A DNA stretch of 64,000 nt, from assembly GCA_934122395.1 (NCBI GenBank), contig CAKOWQ010000002.1, forward strand, positions 259,542 through 323,541, read 5' to 3'. The stretch is from an uncultured Bacilli bacterium (GTDB lineage Bacteria; Bacillota_I; Bacilli_A; RF39; UBA660). The position numbers and the translations under genes are program-made. The notes beneath the pieces are model-generated. The model saw nothing but the letters and a program-made list of their open reading frames with translations. It did not search any database and was not told the origin of the DNA. Below, piece after piece: positions 43,496-51,996 of the stretch (the first letter of the stretch is position 1; the number at the start of each line of letters is the position of its first letter).

Positions 43496-44056
43496 TTATT
43501 TTAATCCAATTGACTTATAATACTCATATAACTCTTTAAATCTATTAAAATGCACAACTTCTCTTTGTCTTAACCATAGTAGTGGTCCAATAACATTAGG
43601 GTCATCGGTCATAGTTATTAAATTTTCATATACAGCTCTTGCTTTTTGTTCAGCCGCCATGTCTTCATATAAATCGGCTATTGGATCCCCAGTCGCTGCA
43701 AAATATGTTACAGTAAATGGATTGCCAGTTGCATCAGTTGGATATAATGCGTCTCTATGTCCTGCATAATTAGCACCTAGCCCTGCCGCTTTTAACTCAT
43801 CTACAGTGGCATTTTTAGTTAATTGATATATCATTGTACATATCATTTCAATATGTGCTAACTCTTCGGTACCAATATCTGATAATAATGCTTTGCCTCT
43901 TTCATCAGGCATTGTATATCTTTGATTTAAATATCTAAGAGCAGCAGCCATTTCACCATTGGCACCACCATATTGTTCAACTAGATATTTTGCCATTTGT
44001 AAATCTTTTCTATTAATATTTATAGGATATTGTAGTCTTTTTTCATATTTCCACAT
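43496..44056 (-). CDS. cotJC: Spore coat protein CotJC (manganese-catalase fold)
   Basis: 186 residues closely matching CotJC: MWKYEKRLQYPIN at the N-terminus, AKYLVEQYGGANGEMAAALRYLNQRY, LLSDIGTEELAHIEMI with the Glu/His metal ligands, YEDMAAEQKARAVYE and REVVHFNRFKE. The fold is a di-manganese catalase; in Bacillus it is an inner coat component made in the mother cell. Its ATG overlaps the stop of the upstream gene (TAATG), so translation is coupled. Points to an endospore-forming ancestor or present-day sporulation. Confidence 0.93.
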   Translation of the reverse strand: MWKYEKRLQYPININRKDLQMAKYLVEQYGGANGEMAAALRYLNQRYTMPDERGKALLSDIGTEELAHIEMICTMIYQLTKNATVDELKAAGLGANYAGHRDALYPTDATGNPFTVTYFAATGDPIADLYEDMAAEQKARAVYENLITMTDDPNVIGPLLWLRQREVVHFNRFKELYEYYKSIGLK

Positions 44057-44511
44057 TAATTATTACCTCCATCCCATGGCCATTTATCATTAGTCCAACT
44101 AAAAGGACTAGTAGTCATATACGGATTATTAACTTGAAGTGGGCCATATTTAGATTGATAATTATTTAATAATTGGGCATACATTTTTTGATACTCATTA
44201 AATTTATTAATCATATTCATATCATTTGGATAGTTATCTAAATATAAATTTAATTCATGCATAGCAAATTGCACTTGATCTATATTTAATAACGCTTCTT
44301 CTTGTTCACTTTTAGGAACTAGTCTTGTAGGGGTATAATTTTTATATGGATCATATAGATTATTAAATAGATTTCCTTTTATAAATCCTTCATATGGTCC
44401 ATATAAATTACTATTCATAGATTGATTGTTATTATAGGAATTGTCTTGGGGTAACATCCCATTAAAGTTGTTTGTACCATTCAAAAAAGATTGATAGTCA
44501 AAATTATTCAT
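44056..44511 (-). CDS. CotJA-CotJB fusion spore coat protein
   Basis: 151 residues. The first 40 are Asn-rich; residues about 36-62 (YGPYEGFIKGNLFNNLYDPY) resemble CotJA, and about 70-150 (LNIDQVQFAMHELNLYLDNYPND... YGPLQVNNPY ... WTNDKWPWDGG) match CotJB, including the closing Trp-Pro-Trp. In Bacillus these are separate genes cotJA and cotJB. ATG at 44511 follows GAGGAGGAAAATA; the frame start 15 bases upstream overlaps that site. Coupled to cotJC. A CATACATC box on the minus strand (44558-44551) could be a sporulation-sigma -10. Confidence 0.8.
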   Translation of the reverse strand: MNNFDYQSFLNGTNNFNGMLPQDNSYNNNQSMNSNLYGPYEGFIKGNLFNNLYDPYKNYTPTRLVPKSEQEEALLNIDQVQFAMHELNLYLDNYPNDMNMINKFNEYQKMYAQLLNNYQSKYGPLQVNNPYMTTSPFSWTNDKWPWDGGNN

Positions 44512-44571
44512 TATTTTCCTCCTCAATTTAATCTATGTAATAGCGCCTAAGATGTATGGGATTTTGTCCAT

Positions 44572-44596
44572 AAAAAAAATAACCATAAGGTTATTT
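44572..44596 (-). terminator. Terminator of the DUF308 gene
   Basis: Minus strand stem AAATAACC/GGTTATTT, TTAT loop, followed by eight T. Confidence 0.8.
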
Positions 44597-45133
44597 TAAT
44601 TTAATTAATACATATATACTTTCAATTAAGTCACATAATTCTGTAACTAATAATAGTATTCCAGATAATAATGTAATTGCAATTAAAGTACTAAATGGAT
44701 TTATTATAATAATGATTCCTAAAATAATAGTTAAAATTGATAAAACTATTAGCCATCCCCAACCACTATTAGGTATAGTACTTAGATTAATTGCGAATTG
44801 TAATTTTACTATGTTTTTAGCAATAATCCAAATACCTAAAATAACAGGAAATACACTAATTAAATCTTGTCTATATACAAGTGTTAAAGTACCAGTTAAA
44901 ATAGTTATTATTCCCTCTAATAAATCTAGGCTCATCAAGCGCATTTCTTCATCAATATTGAAGTATGAAACTATTCTCATTAATCCATTAGCAATTAAAA
45001 TTACTCCAAAAATAAGTACTATAAATTCTAATGATTTTACTGGTTTAAAAATTAGAAATAGTGATACAATTATCATCAATATAGATATTATAGATGAATA
45101 TTTTTCGTATTTTCTTACATAGTTTTTAATCAT
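44591..45133 (-). CDS. DUF308/HdeD-family membrane protein
   Basis: 180 residues arranged as six short hydrophobic helices in pairs, with the repeated pattern of DUF308 (VSLFLIFKP, ILIANGLMRIVSYF, WIIAKNIVKLQFAI, ILGIIIIINPF). HdeD proteins are linked to acid resistance in enterobacteria but DUF308 members in Firmicutes have no known role. ATG follows AAAGGAGGATCGAA. A terminator stem overlaps its stop. Confidence 0.85.
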   Translation of the reverse strand: MIKNYVRKYEKYSSIISILMIIVSLFLIFKPVKSLEFIVLIFGVILIANGLMRIVSYFNIDEEMRLMSLDLLEGIITILTGTLTLVYRQDLISVFPVILGIWIIAKNIVKLQFAINLSTIPNSGWGWLIVLSILTIILGIIIIINPFSTLIAITLLSGILLLVTELCDLIESIYVLIKLK

Positions 45134-45236
45134 TTCGATCCTCCTTTTATTATTATACCTACTATGCTAGATATAATACACTTTTATAGTATAACTTTTC
45201 TTTGTGAAAATCAAATGTAATTTCAATAAAAAGTAC

Positions 45237-45265
45237 TTGCATATTGTAAAGTTTATTGTTAAAAT
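45237..45265 (+). promoter_or_regulatory. Promoter of tRNA-His
   Basis: TTGCAT (45237-45242), 17-nt spacer, TAAAAT (45260-45265) with TGT extension, 19 bases before the mature 5' end. Confidence 0.65.
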
Positions 45266-45284
45266 ATAGTAGTCAATTAGAGAT

Positions 45285-45361
45285 GGCGAATATGGTGAAG
45301 TGGTTAACACGCCAGATTGTGGCTCTGGTATGCGTGGGTTCGATCCCCACTATTCGCCCCA
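45285..45361 (+). tRNA. tRNA-His (GTG anticodon)
   Basis: Full cloverleaf: acceptor GCGAATA/TATTCGC, encoded extra G at position -1 (45285) opposite the C discriminator, which is specific to tRNA-His; anticodon loop TTGTGGC, T-arm GTGGGTTCGATCCCCAC and encoded CCA (45359-45361). 77 nt. Confidence 0.97.
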
Positions 45362-45373
45362 TGATGTATTTTA

Positions 45374-45396
45374 CCTTGATTTTTCAAGGTTTTTTA
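45374..45396 (+). terminator. Terminator of tRNA-His
   Basis: Stem CCTTGA/TCAAGG with a T-rich loop and a run of seven T. Confidence 0.75.
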
Positions 45397-45444
45397 TTTT
45401 TTAGGCATTATTTTTTTATGAATATCTCATTTCTGTTTGGTATT

Positions 45445-45480
45445 AAAAAGCACTTTCAATTATTTTGAAGTGCTTTTTAA
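45445..45480. terminator. Bidirectional terminator at the DHH gene end
   Basis: Long stem AAAAAGCACTTTCAA/TTGAAGTGCTTTTT (one bulged T) overlapping the DHH stop codon; U runs on both strands. Confidence 0.82.
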
Positions 45481-46437
45481 TTTCAATATTTCATTTTGTA
45501 TATCACTAATAATAGTGTTAACGTTTTTATTGTATATTGTAGCTCCTGCTGCATATTTATGACCGCCGCCACCAAATTTTTTTAATATTGGTTCAATTAT
45601 TATTGTGTGGCTTCTAATAATTATTTCTATTTTTTCATCATCAACTAACATTCCTACTATTATATTGATATTGTCTATGTTATTTAATGAAGTTAGTATC
45701 TTTTTTGAAAATGTATTGTAATTAATGTTCTTATAAGCGTTTTCTTTTTTATCAATAATTGCATAAGCAACATCATCATCTATTGTTAGCTCATTTATTG
45801 CTTTTCCTGTTATTCTTAATTCTTCTATAGATTTATTTAAGTAAGTTTGTTTTGCTATTCTATCATATTCAATATTATATTTTAATAAGTTAGATAGTAC
45901 CATAAAGGTTTGAGAAGTCATTCTTCTGGTAAAACAACAAGTATCACTTAAGATTCCTGCATAAAGTAGTTCGGCAGTACTCTTATCTATTTCTAAATCC
46001 AATTTTGAAGTGATATTATATATCATTTCTGATGTTGAGCTAATACTAGTATCTACTAGTATATGGTTAGCTAATCCTTCATTATTTTCATGATGATCTA
46101 TTTGAATTGTTAATTTAGCTCTATCAAAAAAATTTTCAAATGGTCCCAACCTTGATTTTTCGTTTGCATCCACTAGTATAAATGTATAAGGCTCTTTGAT
46201 CATATCATTACTAGTTATTATATATTCGTAATTATTGTACCATTTTAATAATTCTAAACTTTTTTCTTCTAATAGGCATATTGCATTTTTGCCTAATCTA
46301 TTTAAATATCTAGTTAACGATAAGGAACTTGCAATAGAATCCATATCACTGTTTTTATGACCTGATATTAGCACTAATTCATTTCCATTAATTTCATCTA
46401 GAACTTTAGCGATATTTTCATAACTTCCTATTACCAT
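45460..46437 (-). CDS. DHH-DHHA1 phosphoesterase (NrnA/PDE2-like)
   Basis: 325 residues with all DHH landmarks: GHKNSDMDSIASSLSL (metal Asp pair), FILVDANEKSRLG, IDHHENNEG, and C-terminal DHHA1 with FGGGGHKYAAGAT. Stand-alone DHH-DHHA1 enzymes degrade nanoRNA and 3'-phosphoadenosine phosphate (NrnA) or hydrolyse pApA/c-di-AMP (PDE2/DhhP). The cdaA-ybbR pair in this window makes a c-di-AMP role reasonable but not shown. ATG follows ATTAGGAGGAACC. It lies eight bases after the peptidase-like gene, same operon. Confidence 0.88.
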   Translation of the reverse strand: MVIGSYENIAKVLDEINGNELVLISGHKNSDMDSIASSLSLTRYLNRLGKNAICLLEEKSLELLKWYNNYEYIITSNDMIKEPYTFILVDANEKSRLGPFENFFDRAKLTIQIDHHENNEGLANHILVDTSISSTSEMIYNITSKLDLEIDKSTAELLYAGILSDTCCFTRRMTSQTFMVLSNLLKYNIEYDRIAKQTYLNKSIEELRITGKAINELTIDDDVAYAIIDKKENAYKNINYNTFSKKILTSLNNIDNINIIVGMLVDDEKIEIIIRSHTIIIEPILKKFGGGGHKYAAGATIYNKNVNTIISDIQNEILKLKSTSK

Positions 46438-46445
46438 GGTTCCTC

Positions 46446-47537
46446 CTAATATTTAAAAACACTTTTTTTGTCATTAGTTATTTCTGCTTTTGGTGTTTTT
46501 ATTTGAGCTTTTGTATATCGAAAATTTCTATAATTTTCTTTAGGAATGATGAAATCTCTTCCCCAAGAAGAAACTAATAGATCATTATTATCGTTAAATC
46601 CTACAATTAACATGCTGTGTCCTGCTTGTTTTGAAGATACTCCTATTTTTTCTTCTGTTGATGTTATAAAAGCATTGCTACCTGGAGATGATGAAACACC
46701 TAAAATGTAACCTTCACCTAATAACTCTTTTAAGTGATCTTGAAATTCATCGTATGTCATATTATCTTGTTCTATTGTTTCACTTTTAAATTCAATGTTA
46801 ATATTTTTCTTTAATAAATAATAGTTTACCCAAGAATTGATATTATCTCTTGTTAAACCTGAAAACTTTGATTCTGGTGATTTATCATGTTCTTCAAATG
46901 TAATACCTTTATCCATCAAAAGCACTTTTAGCTTTTCTTTATCCATTCCTTCATCGTTAATATTTAATAATGATTTTGCTATTTCGGGATAAGAGCCATA
47001 TATAACATCGTTGCTAGATTTTATATTTCTGTATTTATTTTCCTTAGTAGTTTCATCAATTCCATCCAAAACGATACCATTATTAAATAATTCTATCACT
47101 GCTTCTTGCTCACTACTAAAATCTCTACCAAATAAATCTTTTGCAGCATCAATAGCACTCTTATAATGATATGTTTGATACTTATGAAGAGTTAATTTGA
47201 CTTTATCATATAAAGATGCAAACATATCAATCATTAACATATTACAATCTAGTGTATTACCATCTCTACTTAATGAAAATCCAAAGATGTCTTTAATGTC
47301 AGAATCTGTTAATTCTTGATTTGATTCCATTATAATTTTAGTAATTATGGCATTAGTGACATAGGCATAAGTGCATCCTCTTTGTTCAAGTTCATAAAAT
47401 ATGTAGGGGTTATTAATTCCGTTTCTTTTTAAAATCTCCATATAATTATAAATTGTGTTTTTAGTTTCTTTTGACTTAAACAATTTTTTAAATTGTTCTT
47501 GAGGAAAATCTTGGCTAGCATAATATATGTATTGCAT
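46446..47537 (-). CDS. Papain-like cysteine-peptidase-like protein, unknown family
   Basis: 363 residues, no signal peptide. Residues about 52-62 (RGCTYAYVTNAI) place a Cys at the start of a helix, and about 310-335 (KQAGHSMLIVGFNDNNDLLVSSWGRDFIIP) give a His strand followed by an Asn/Ser-Trp-Gly segment, the order Cys...His...(N/S)WG of C39/papain-type peptidases. The middle (about 100-290) has no recognised domain. Start ATG has a weak site (GGTGTTGTT); an extended -10 TGATATAAT lies upstream. Intracellular location is inferred. Ends TAG. Confidence 0.55.
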   Translation of the reverse strand: MQYIYYASQDFPQEQFKKLFKSKETKNTIYNYMEILKRNGINNPYIFYELEQRGCTYAYVTNAIITKIIMESNQELTDSDIKDIFGFSLSRDGNTLDCNMLMIDMFASLYDKVKLTLHKYQTYHYKSAIDAAKDLFGRDFSSEQEAVIELFNNGIVLDGIDETTKENKYRNIKSSNDVIYGSYPEIAKSLLNINDEGMDKEKLKVLLMDKGITFEEHDKSPESKFSGLTRDNINSWVNYYLLKKNINIEFKSETIEQDNMTYDEFQDHLKELLGEGYILGVSSSPGSNAFITSTEEKIGVSSKQAGHSMLIVGFNDNNDLLVSSWGRDFIIPKENYRNFRYTKAQIKTPKAEITNDKKSVFKY

Positions 47538-47607
47538 AACAACACCAACTTTCTATAATAAATTATATCATATGATTGTATTTTTATGAATTATATGTAA
47601 TTTTTTG

Positions 47608-47636
47608 TTGACTTTTTCATATAATTACATTATGAT
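47608..47636 (+). promoter_or_regulatory. Promoter of the 90-residue gene
   Basis: TTGACT (47608-47613), 17-nt spacer, TATGAT (47631-47636). ATGTAAT (about 47594) and ATTACAT (about 47624) form an inverted repeat around the -35, a possible operator. Confidence 0.6.
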
Positions 47637-47665
47637 GGAAAAAGCGCCAAAAAAGGAGGGATAAA

Positions 47666-47938
47666 ATGCAACTTATAGATTTATATAATGCTAATATGAG
47701 AGATGATTTAGTTAGTTGTGTTGGAAGTATAGATTTAGCTGGTTGTTCTTTGGAAGAATTAATTAGCTTAGGTAGTTGGGTTCATGAAGTGAAAGAACAC
47801 GCTGACTTATTAACGTTAGAAGATGAAATAGTTGGATATACTTATAACAATTTAGCAGCTTTAATTCCTAAAGTAAAAAAAGAAGAAGCTAAAAGAGGAG
47901 TTCAATTAGTTAAGTCATATCGTCAATATCGTAGCTAA
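47666..47938 (+). CDS. Small hypothetical protein (90 aa)
   Basis: Not recognised. Soluble, largely helical, acidic N-terminal half (LEELISLGSWVHEVKEHADLLTLEDEI) and basic end (KKEEAKRGVQLVKSYRQYRS). Strong ribosome site AAAAGGAGGGATAAA, its own promoter and terminator support a real, well-expressed gene. Two cysteines (residues 18 and 27) could bind metal or be structural. No partner is suggested by context. Confidence 0.65.
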   Translation: MQLIDLYNANMRDDLVSCVGSIDLAGCSLEELISLGSWVHEVKEHADLLTLEDEIVGYTYNNLAALIPKVKKEEAKRGVQLVKSYRQYRS

Positions 47939-47982
47939 TTATAATTTAGTTATTTTTTGAAAATATTATATATTTTATTATT

Positions 47983-48014
47983 AAAATCAAATTTTGTTAA
48001 TTTGATTTTTTTAT
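47983..48014 (+). terminator. Terminator of the 90-residue gene
   Basis: Eleven-pair stem AAAATCAAATT/AATTTGATTTT with TTGTT loop and T run. Confidence 0.82.
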
Positions 48015-48045
48015 TTTAACATTGTAATACTATTTTGGTGATTTT

Positions 48046-49581
48046 ATGCATGATAAGATATGTGGTTATTATTTAGATAAACAGCAAACTGAAATTGTAA
48101 TAGATGATAGCAAACATTTATTAGTAGTAGCTGGTGCAGGTAGTGGTAAAACTTTAACTATTTTGGGTAAAATTTATTATTTAATAAAGTATAAGAACAT
48201 ATTGCCTCAGGAAATATTGTGTATATCTTTTACTAATGCTGCATCACAAAGCCTAAAAGCCAAGATAGAAAAAGAACTGTTTGTGAAAGTCCCTGTTTAT
48301 ACTTTTCATAAGTTGTCACTAGAATTGTTAAAAAATGATTTTAAAAATTATGAAGTGGCTAGTGATGATACTTTAATGAATGTTATTCATAAGTTCTTTT
48401 TTGAAGATATTTTAGAAAATAATAAGTTAATGAAAATGGTATTAAGATACTTTAAGGTTAGTTATATTTTTGGTATTAAGAAAAGTTATATCAACTTCAT
48501 AAAATATAATAAAGAAACTTTAGAAAGATTTGAACATTTATTGTCGACGTTTATCAAACTGTTCAAATGTAACAATCACAATGTACAAAGTTTTAGGGAA
48601 TTTTTAAAAACGTCAAACAAGCTTTTCAATTTTAATCGAAAAGTTGAAAATGCATTTTTACTTTTAGCACTTAATATTTACTTAATTTATCAAAAATACT
48701 TAATAGATAATTGCGAAATAGATTTTGATGATATGCTTATAAAAGCTACAGAATATGTTAAAACTACCAAGAATGTTTATCCATATAAATATGTAATTAT
48801 AGATGAATATCAAGATACATCATTTATTAGATTTAATTTAATTAGAAAAATTCTTGATGTAACAAATGCTAATTTAATGGTAGTTGGAGATGATTTTCAA
48901 TCAATTTATAGGTTTACTGGATGTGATATATCTTTATTTTTGAATTTTGATAAATATTTTTCTGATACTAAAATTTTAAAAATAGAAAACACTTATCGTA
49001 ATAGTCAGGAATTAGTAAATATAGTAGGAAGATTTGTTATGAAAAATAAACATCAAATAAAAAAACAATTAAGTTCAGTTAAACACTTAGATAATCCTGT
49101 ATGTATTGTTTATTATAAAGATATTAAAGAAGCATTTTTAAAACTAATTGAGAAAATACACAATGAAACACAAAAACCAATATTGGTTATAGGAAGAAAT
49201 AATAAAGATGTTTATCTTCTTACCTGTGATAAAGTAAAATATAAAAATGGAGTACTAGAAGTAGAAAAAAATCCTAATATTGCAATAAATTATATGACTG
49301 CACATAAATCTAAAGGATTAGAGGAAGAAAATGTAATTATTATTAATTTATCAAATGCTATTTTAGGATTTCCAAACAAGATTAAAAATGATAAAATATT
49401 GCGATTTGTTAGTAGTAATTATGAAAAGTATATGTACGCTGAAGAAAGAAGACTCTTTTATGTTGCTTTAACTAGGACTAAGAATAAAGCTCATTTACTT
49501 GTTCCTTTAGAAAATAAATCTATTTTTATTAAGGAATTAATTAAAGATAATTATAGAAATTTAGATATAATTAAATTATAA
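48046..49581 (+). CDS. UvrD/Rep-type superfamily 1 DNA helicase, short form
   Basis: 511 residues against about 700 for PcrA/UvrD. Motif I AGAGSGKTLT (near residue 30), ISFTNAAS, motif II DEYQDTS, motif III VVGDDFQSIYRFTG, motif V TAHKSKGLEEENVIII and motif VI RRLFYVALTRTKN are all present, so it should be an active 3'-5' helicase. Subdomains 1B and 2B are reduced, which resembles helicase IV-like or Firmicutes accessory helicases. ATG follows TTTGGTGATTTT. The 91-residue gene follows after 16 bases. Confidence 0.85.
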   Translation: MHDKICGYYLDKQQTEIVIDDSKHLLVVAGAGSGKTLTILGKIYYLIKYKNILPQEILCISFTNAASQSLKAKIEKELFVKVPVYTFHKLSLELLKNDFKNYEVASDDTLMNVIHKFFFEDILENNKLMKMVLRYFKVSYIFGIKKSYINFIKYNKETLERFEHLLSTFIKLFKCNNHNVQSFREFLKTSNKLFNFNRKVENAFLLLALNIYLIYQKYLIDNCEIDFDDMLIKATEYVKTTKNVYPYKYVIIDEYQDTSFIRFNLIRKILDVTNANLMVVGDDFQSIYRFTGCDISLFLNFDKYFSDTKILKIENTYRNSQELVNIVGRFVMKNKHQIKKQLSSVKHLDNPVCIVYYKDIKEAFLKLIEKIHNETQKPILVIGRNNKDVYLLTCDKVKYKNGVLEVEKNPNIAINYMTAHKSKGLEEENVIIINLSNAILGFPNKIKNDKILRFVSSNYEKYMYAEERRLFYVALTRTKNKAHLLVPLENKSIFIKELIKDNYRNLDIIKL

Positions 49582-49597
49582 TGTTTTTGGAGGATTT

Positions 49598-49873
49598 ATG
49601 ATTGTAAATGGGAAAGATATAAGTGTAACGGATGCTATAGAATATACAAAAGTTGAAAGTGATTTCTTAAAAAGAAGAAAAAATAATCTTCTACTTAGCG
49701 ATAGACAAGTTGAAATTTTAACAAGAAATGGAATTGATTATAAAAAATATAGTGATCTTTCGTCTTTATTGTTTGATATTGAAGAATGTTTAAATAATGA
49801 AGAGGATTATGAACTTGAAGAAGTAAGTAAACAATTAGCAGAAATTCATTATTATAGTGAAACAAATAAGTAA
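49598..49873 (+). CDS. Small hypothetical protein (91 aa) after helicase
   Basis: Not recognised. Begins MIVNGKDISVTDAIEYTKVE and contains LLLSDRQVEILTRNGIDYKKY, a short predicted helix-turn pattern, followed by a strongly acidic helical end (EECLNNEEDYELEEVSKQL). No membrane helix. Good ribosome site TTGGAGGATTT and closeness to the helicase suggest co-expression; a role with the helicase is a guess. Confidence 0.6.
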   Translation: MIVNGKDISVTDAIEYTKVESDFLKRRKNNLLLSDRQVEILTRNGIDYKKYSDLSSLLFDIEECLNNEEDYELEEVSKQLAEIHYYSETNK

Positions 49874-49895
49874 CTTGGATTAATCAAGTTATTTT
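49871..49895 (+). terminator. Terminator of the helicase operon
   Basis: Stem TAACTTG/CAAGTTA with seven-base loop and T-rich tail, overlapping the stop codon. Confidence 0.65.
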
Positions 49896-49958
49896 ATTTT
49901 CTATTAAAATACTTTTATATTTGTTATAATAATATTGCACGTAAATAGAGGTGATTGT

Positions 49959-51080
49959 ATGGCGAATATTTTTTATGATGAAATTATGACAGAAGCATCA
50001 ACGGGTAAAATAGATTGTGGTTTTTTAATTCCTATTTGCTTTGATACCAAAATATTAAGAGGAACGGAACTAGAAAGTGTAACTGAAGCAAAATATTTTT
50101 ATAATGTAATGACTCCTACTATTATCATAAAAAATGAAGATCAATTTAACAAGAGTATGTCTCGTTATCTTGATTTAGCTAGTGCCTTTTATTCAAGCGA
50201 TATTAGAGTTGCTGATTCTTCAAATCAGGGAAAATATATTTTATCTTCATGTTTAGTTAATGCACTGCCAGGAGATTTTAACGATATAAGCGAATTATTT
50301 AAGAGGTATTCTAATTTTGTATCTGATTCATCCTTAGTAGACTTTTTAGAAACTAAAAGTATAGGTTATTCAAGTATCCTAAAATCAAATATAAATGTTA
50401 CATTAGAAAAGCAGAGTATAGTTGAAGAGACACCCTATGCTTTTCATATAGAATTAGTTGATGATGAAGAGAAAAAATATACTTTACCAGATGTTAGATT
50501 TGGAATAAGCGATGGGAAATGCTATATATATGCCATTCAAAATATGGATAATGATTCTAAAGATAAATCAATAGAACGAAGAATGCGCAAAGTAGGCGAA
50601 GGATTCGATGAAAAAAATTCGTCTAGAGATCCTGTTTCAGAACCAGAAAATTTATATTCTGTTGGACCATGGGATTTACTTAGTTTAGCAACTGTTATCC
50701 CTTTAATTAAGAGTTATGCTAATATTGATGAATTTGTTGCTCCGTATTTCTTAGTGAATCGTTGGAACGCTGTTGAAATTTCATATCAATTATTAACTGA
50801 AAAGTATAAAGATGATTTGGATAATTCAGTGGTTAAGAAAAGACTAGAAAAGGTCAAAAGTCATGATTCTGTTCAAAGAAATATTACAGATAAGTTTATA
50901 AGAAGTTTTAGGAGAATGGCACATCATTTTTCTAATATAGAAATAGATGCATTTCCATTAGAAATGGATTCTGCACTACATTTTAAAGTAGGTGATGAAC
51001 TTAATTGTAATAATAGTTTATTGACTGAAGTTTATTCGCTTGCAGCTGATTATAAATCTAAAGATAAAGGAGTAAAATAA
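49959..51080 (+). CDS. Hypothetical protein upstream of esterase
   Basis: 373 residues, soluble, no recognised family. Mixed alpha/beta; recognisable landmarks are CGFLIPICFDTKIL near the start, a basic patch RRMRKVGEGF and FRRMAHHFSNIEIDAFPLEMDSALHF near the end. ATG at 49959 follows AGAGGTGATTGT; the frame start at 49935 lies between the extended -10 (TGTTATAAT) and that site. Its stop overlaps the ATG of the esterase gene (TAATG), so the two are translationally coupled and probably work together or are at least co-regulated. Confidence 0.65.
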   Translation: MANIFYDEIMTEASTGKIDCGFLIPICFDTKILRGTELESVTEAKYFYNVMTPTIIIKNEDQFNKSMSRYLDLASAFYSSDIRVADSSNQGKYILSSCLVNALPGDFNDISELFKRYSNFVSDSSLVDFLETKSIGYSSILKSNINVTLEKQSIVEETPYAFHIELVDDEEKKYTLPDVRFGISDGKCYIYAIQNMDNDSKDKSIERRMRKVGEGFDEKNSSRDPVSEPENLYSVGPWDLLSLATVIPLIKSYANIDEFVAPYFLVNRWNAVEISYQLLTEKYKDDLDNSVVKKRLEKVKSHDSVQRNITDKFIRSFRRMAHHFSNIEIDAFPLEMDSALHFKVGDELNCNNSLLTEVYSLAADYKSKDKGVK

Positions 51081-51994
51081 TGAAGAAGATAGCAACAGAA
51101 GTTATAAAAGAAATTTCTAGAGCAGATGTTAGTATTAAAAAAAATTATAAATTATTTCGAGTATTACAAAAAGTTATTAATCCATCTTTTATTAATAAAA
51201 AAGATTATGAAGATATAGTATTCGAACTTCATGATAGAAGTGTTAAAGCTAGAGTCTTTAAAAAAGTACATGGTGTAGAAAATCCTAAATTAATTATTTT
51301 TATTCATGGTGGTGGATGGGTTACAGGGTCAGTTGATTCTTATACTAATACTTGTAATGAATTATCTAATAAAACTAAGCGAATTGTTATTGCTATAGAT
51401 TATAGATTGGCACCTGAATATCCTTATCCTTTTGGATTTAATGACTGTTATGAGGCTATAAATTTAATTATGGAAAACTTGGAATCATTAAATTTAAAAG
51501 AGGAAGATGTATGTTTAATGGGTGATTCGGCTGGTGGCAACTTAGTAGCAGCTGTTTCTTTGAAAGCTAGAGATACTAGGGATTTTTGCGTAAAAAAACA
51601 AATACTTTTATATCCAGCATTACAAACTGATTATTCTAATAAGACTAAATATAAATCAGTTATAGAAAATGGCAAGGATTATTTATTAACACAAAGGCAA
51701 CTACAAGAATATATTTCCTTATATATAACAGATCCTAAGCAGAAAAATGATCCTTATGTTGCACCTTTAAAAGCAAAACATTTATTTTTTCAACCTCGCA
51801 CTTTGATAATAACTTCTAATAATGATCCTTTGCGCGATGAAGGCAAGCGATATGCTAGTAGACTAAAACTATACTTTAATGCTGTAAAATACTATAACAT
51901 AGAAGGTGCAATCCATGGCTTTTTGTCACAACCAATTGGAAAAAAGAACAAGATAGAAGCGTATAATAAAATAATAGAATTTTTGGGTGATTAA
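51080..51994 (+). CDS. Alpha/beta hydrolase of the hormone-sensitive-lipase family
   Basis: Carboxylesterase or lipase. 304 residues with the oxyanion-hole motif HGGGWVTGS, DYRLAPEYPYP, the nucleophile elbow GDSAGGN, an Asp in SNNDPLRDEGK and the final His in GAIHGFLS; complete catalytic triad. No signal peptide, so cytosolic. Start overlaps the preceding gene's stop; the acyltransferase gene starts two bases after its own stop. Neighbourhood suggests esters made or broken by the next gene's product. Confidence 0.9.
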   Translation: MKKIATEVIKEISRADVSIKKNYKLFRVLQKVINPSFINKKDYEDIVFELHDRSVKARVFKKVHGVENPKLIIFIHGGGWVTGSVDSYTNTCNELSNKTKRIVIAIDYRLAPEYPYPFGFNDCYEAINLIMENLESLNLKEEDVCLMGDSAGGNLVAAVSLKARDTRDFCVKKQILLYPALQTDYSNKTKYKSVIENGKDYLLTQRQLQEYISLYITDPKQKNDPYVAPLKAKHLFFQPRTLIITSNNDPLRDEGKRYASRLKLYFNAVKYYNIEGAIHGFLSQPIGKKNKIEAYNKIIEFLGD

Positions 51995-51996
51995 AA

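Noticed and set aside
45256..45468. 70-codon frame over tRNA-His
   Set aside because: It overlaps the tRNA and two terminators; shadow of RNA sequence.
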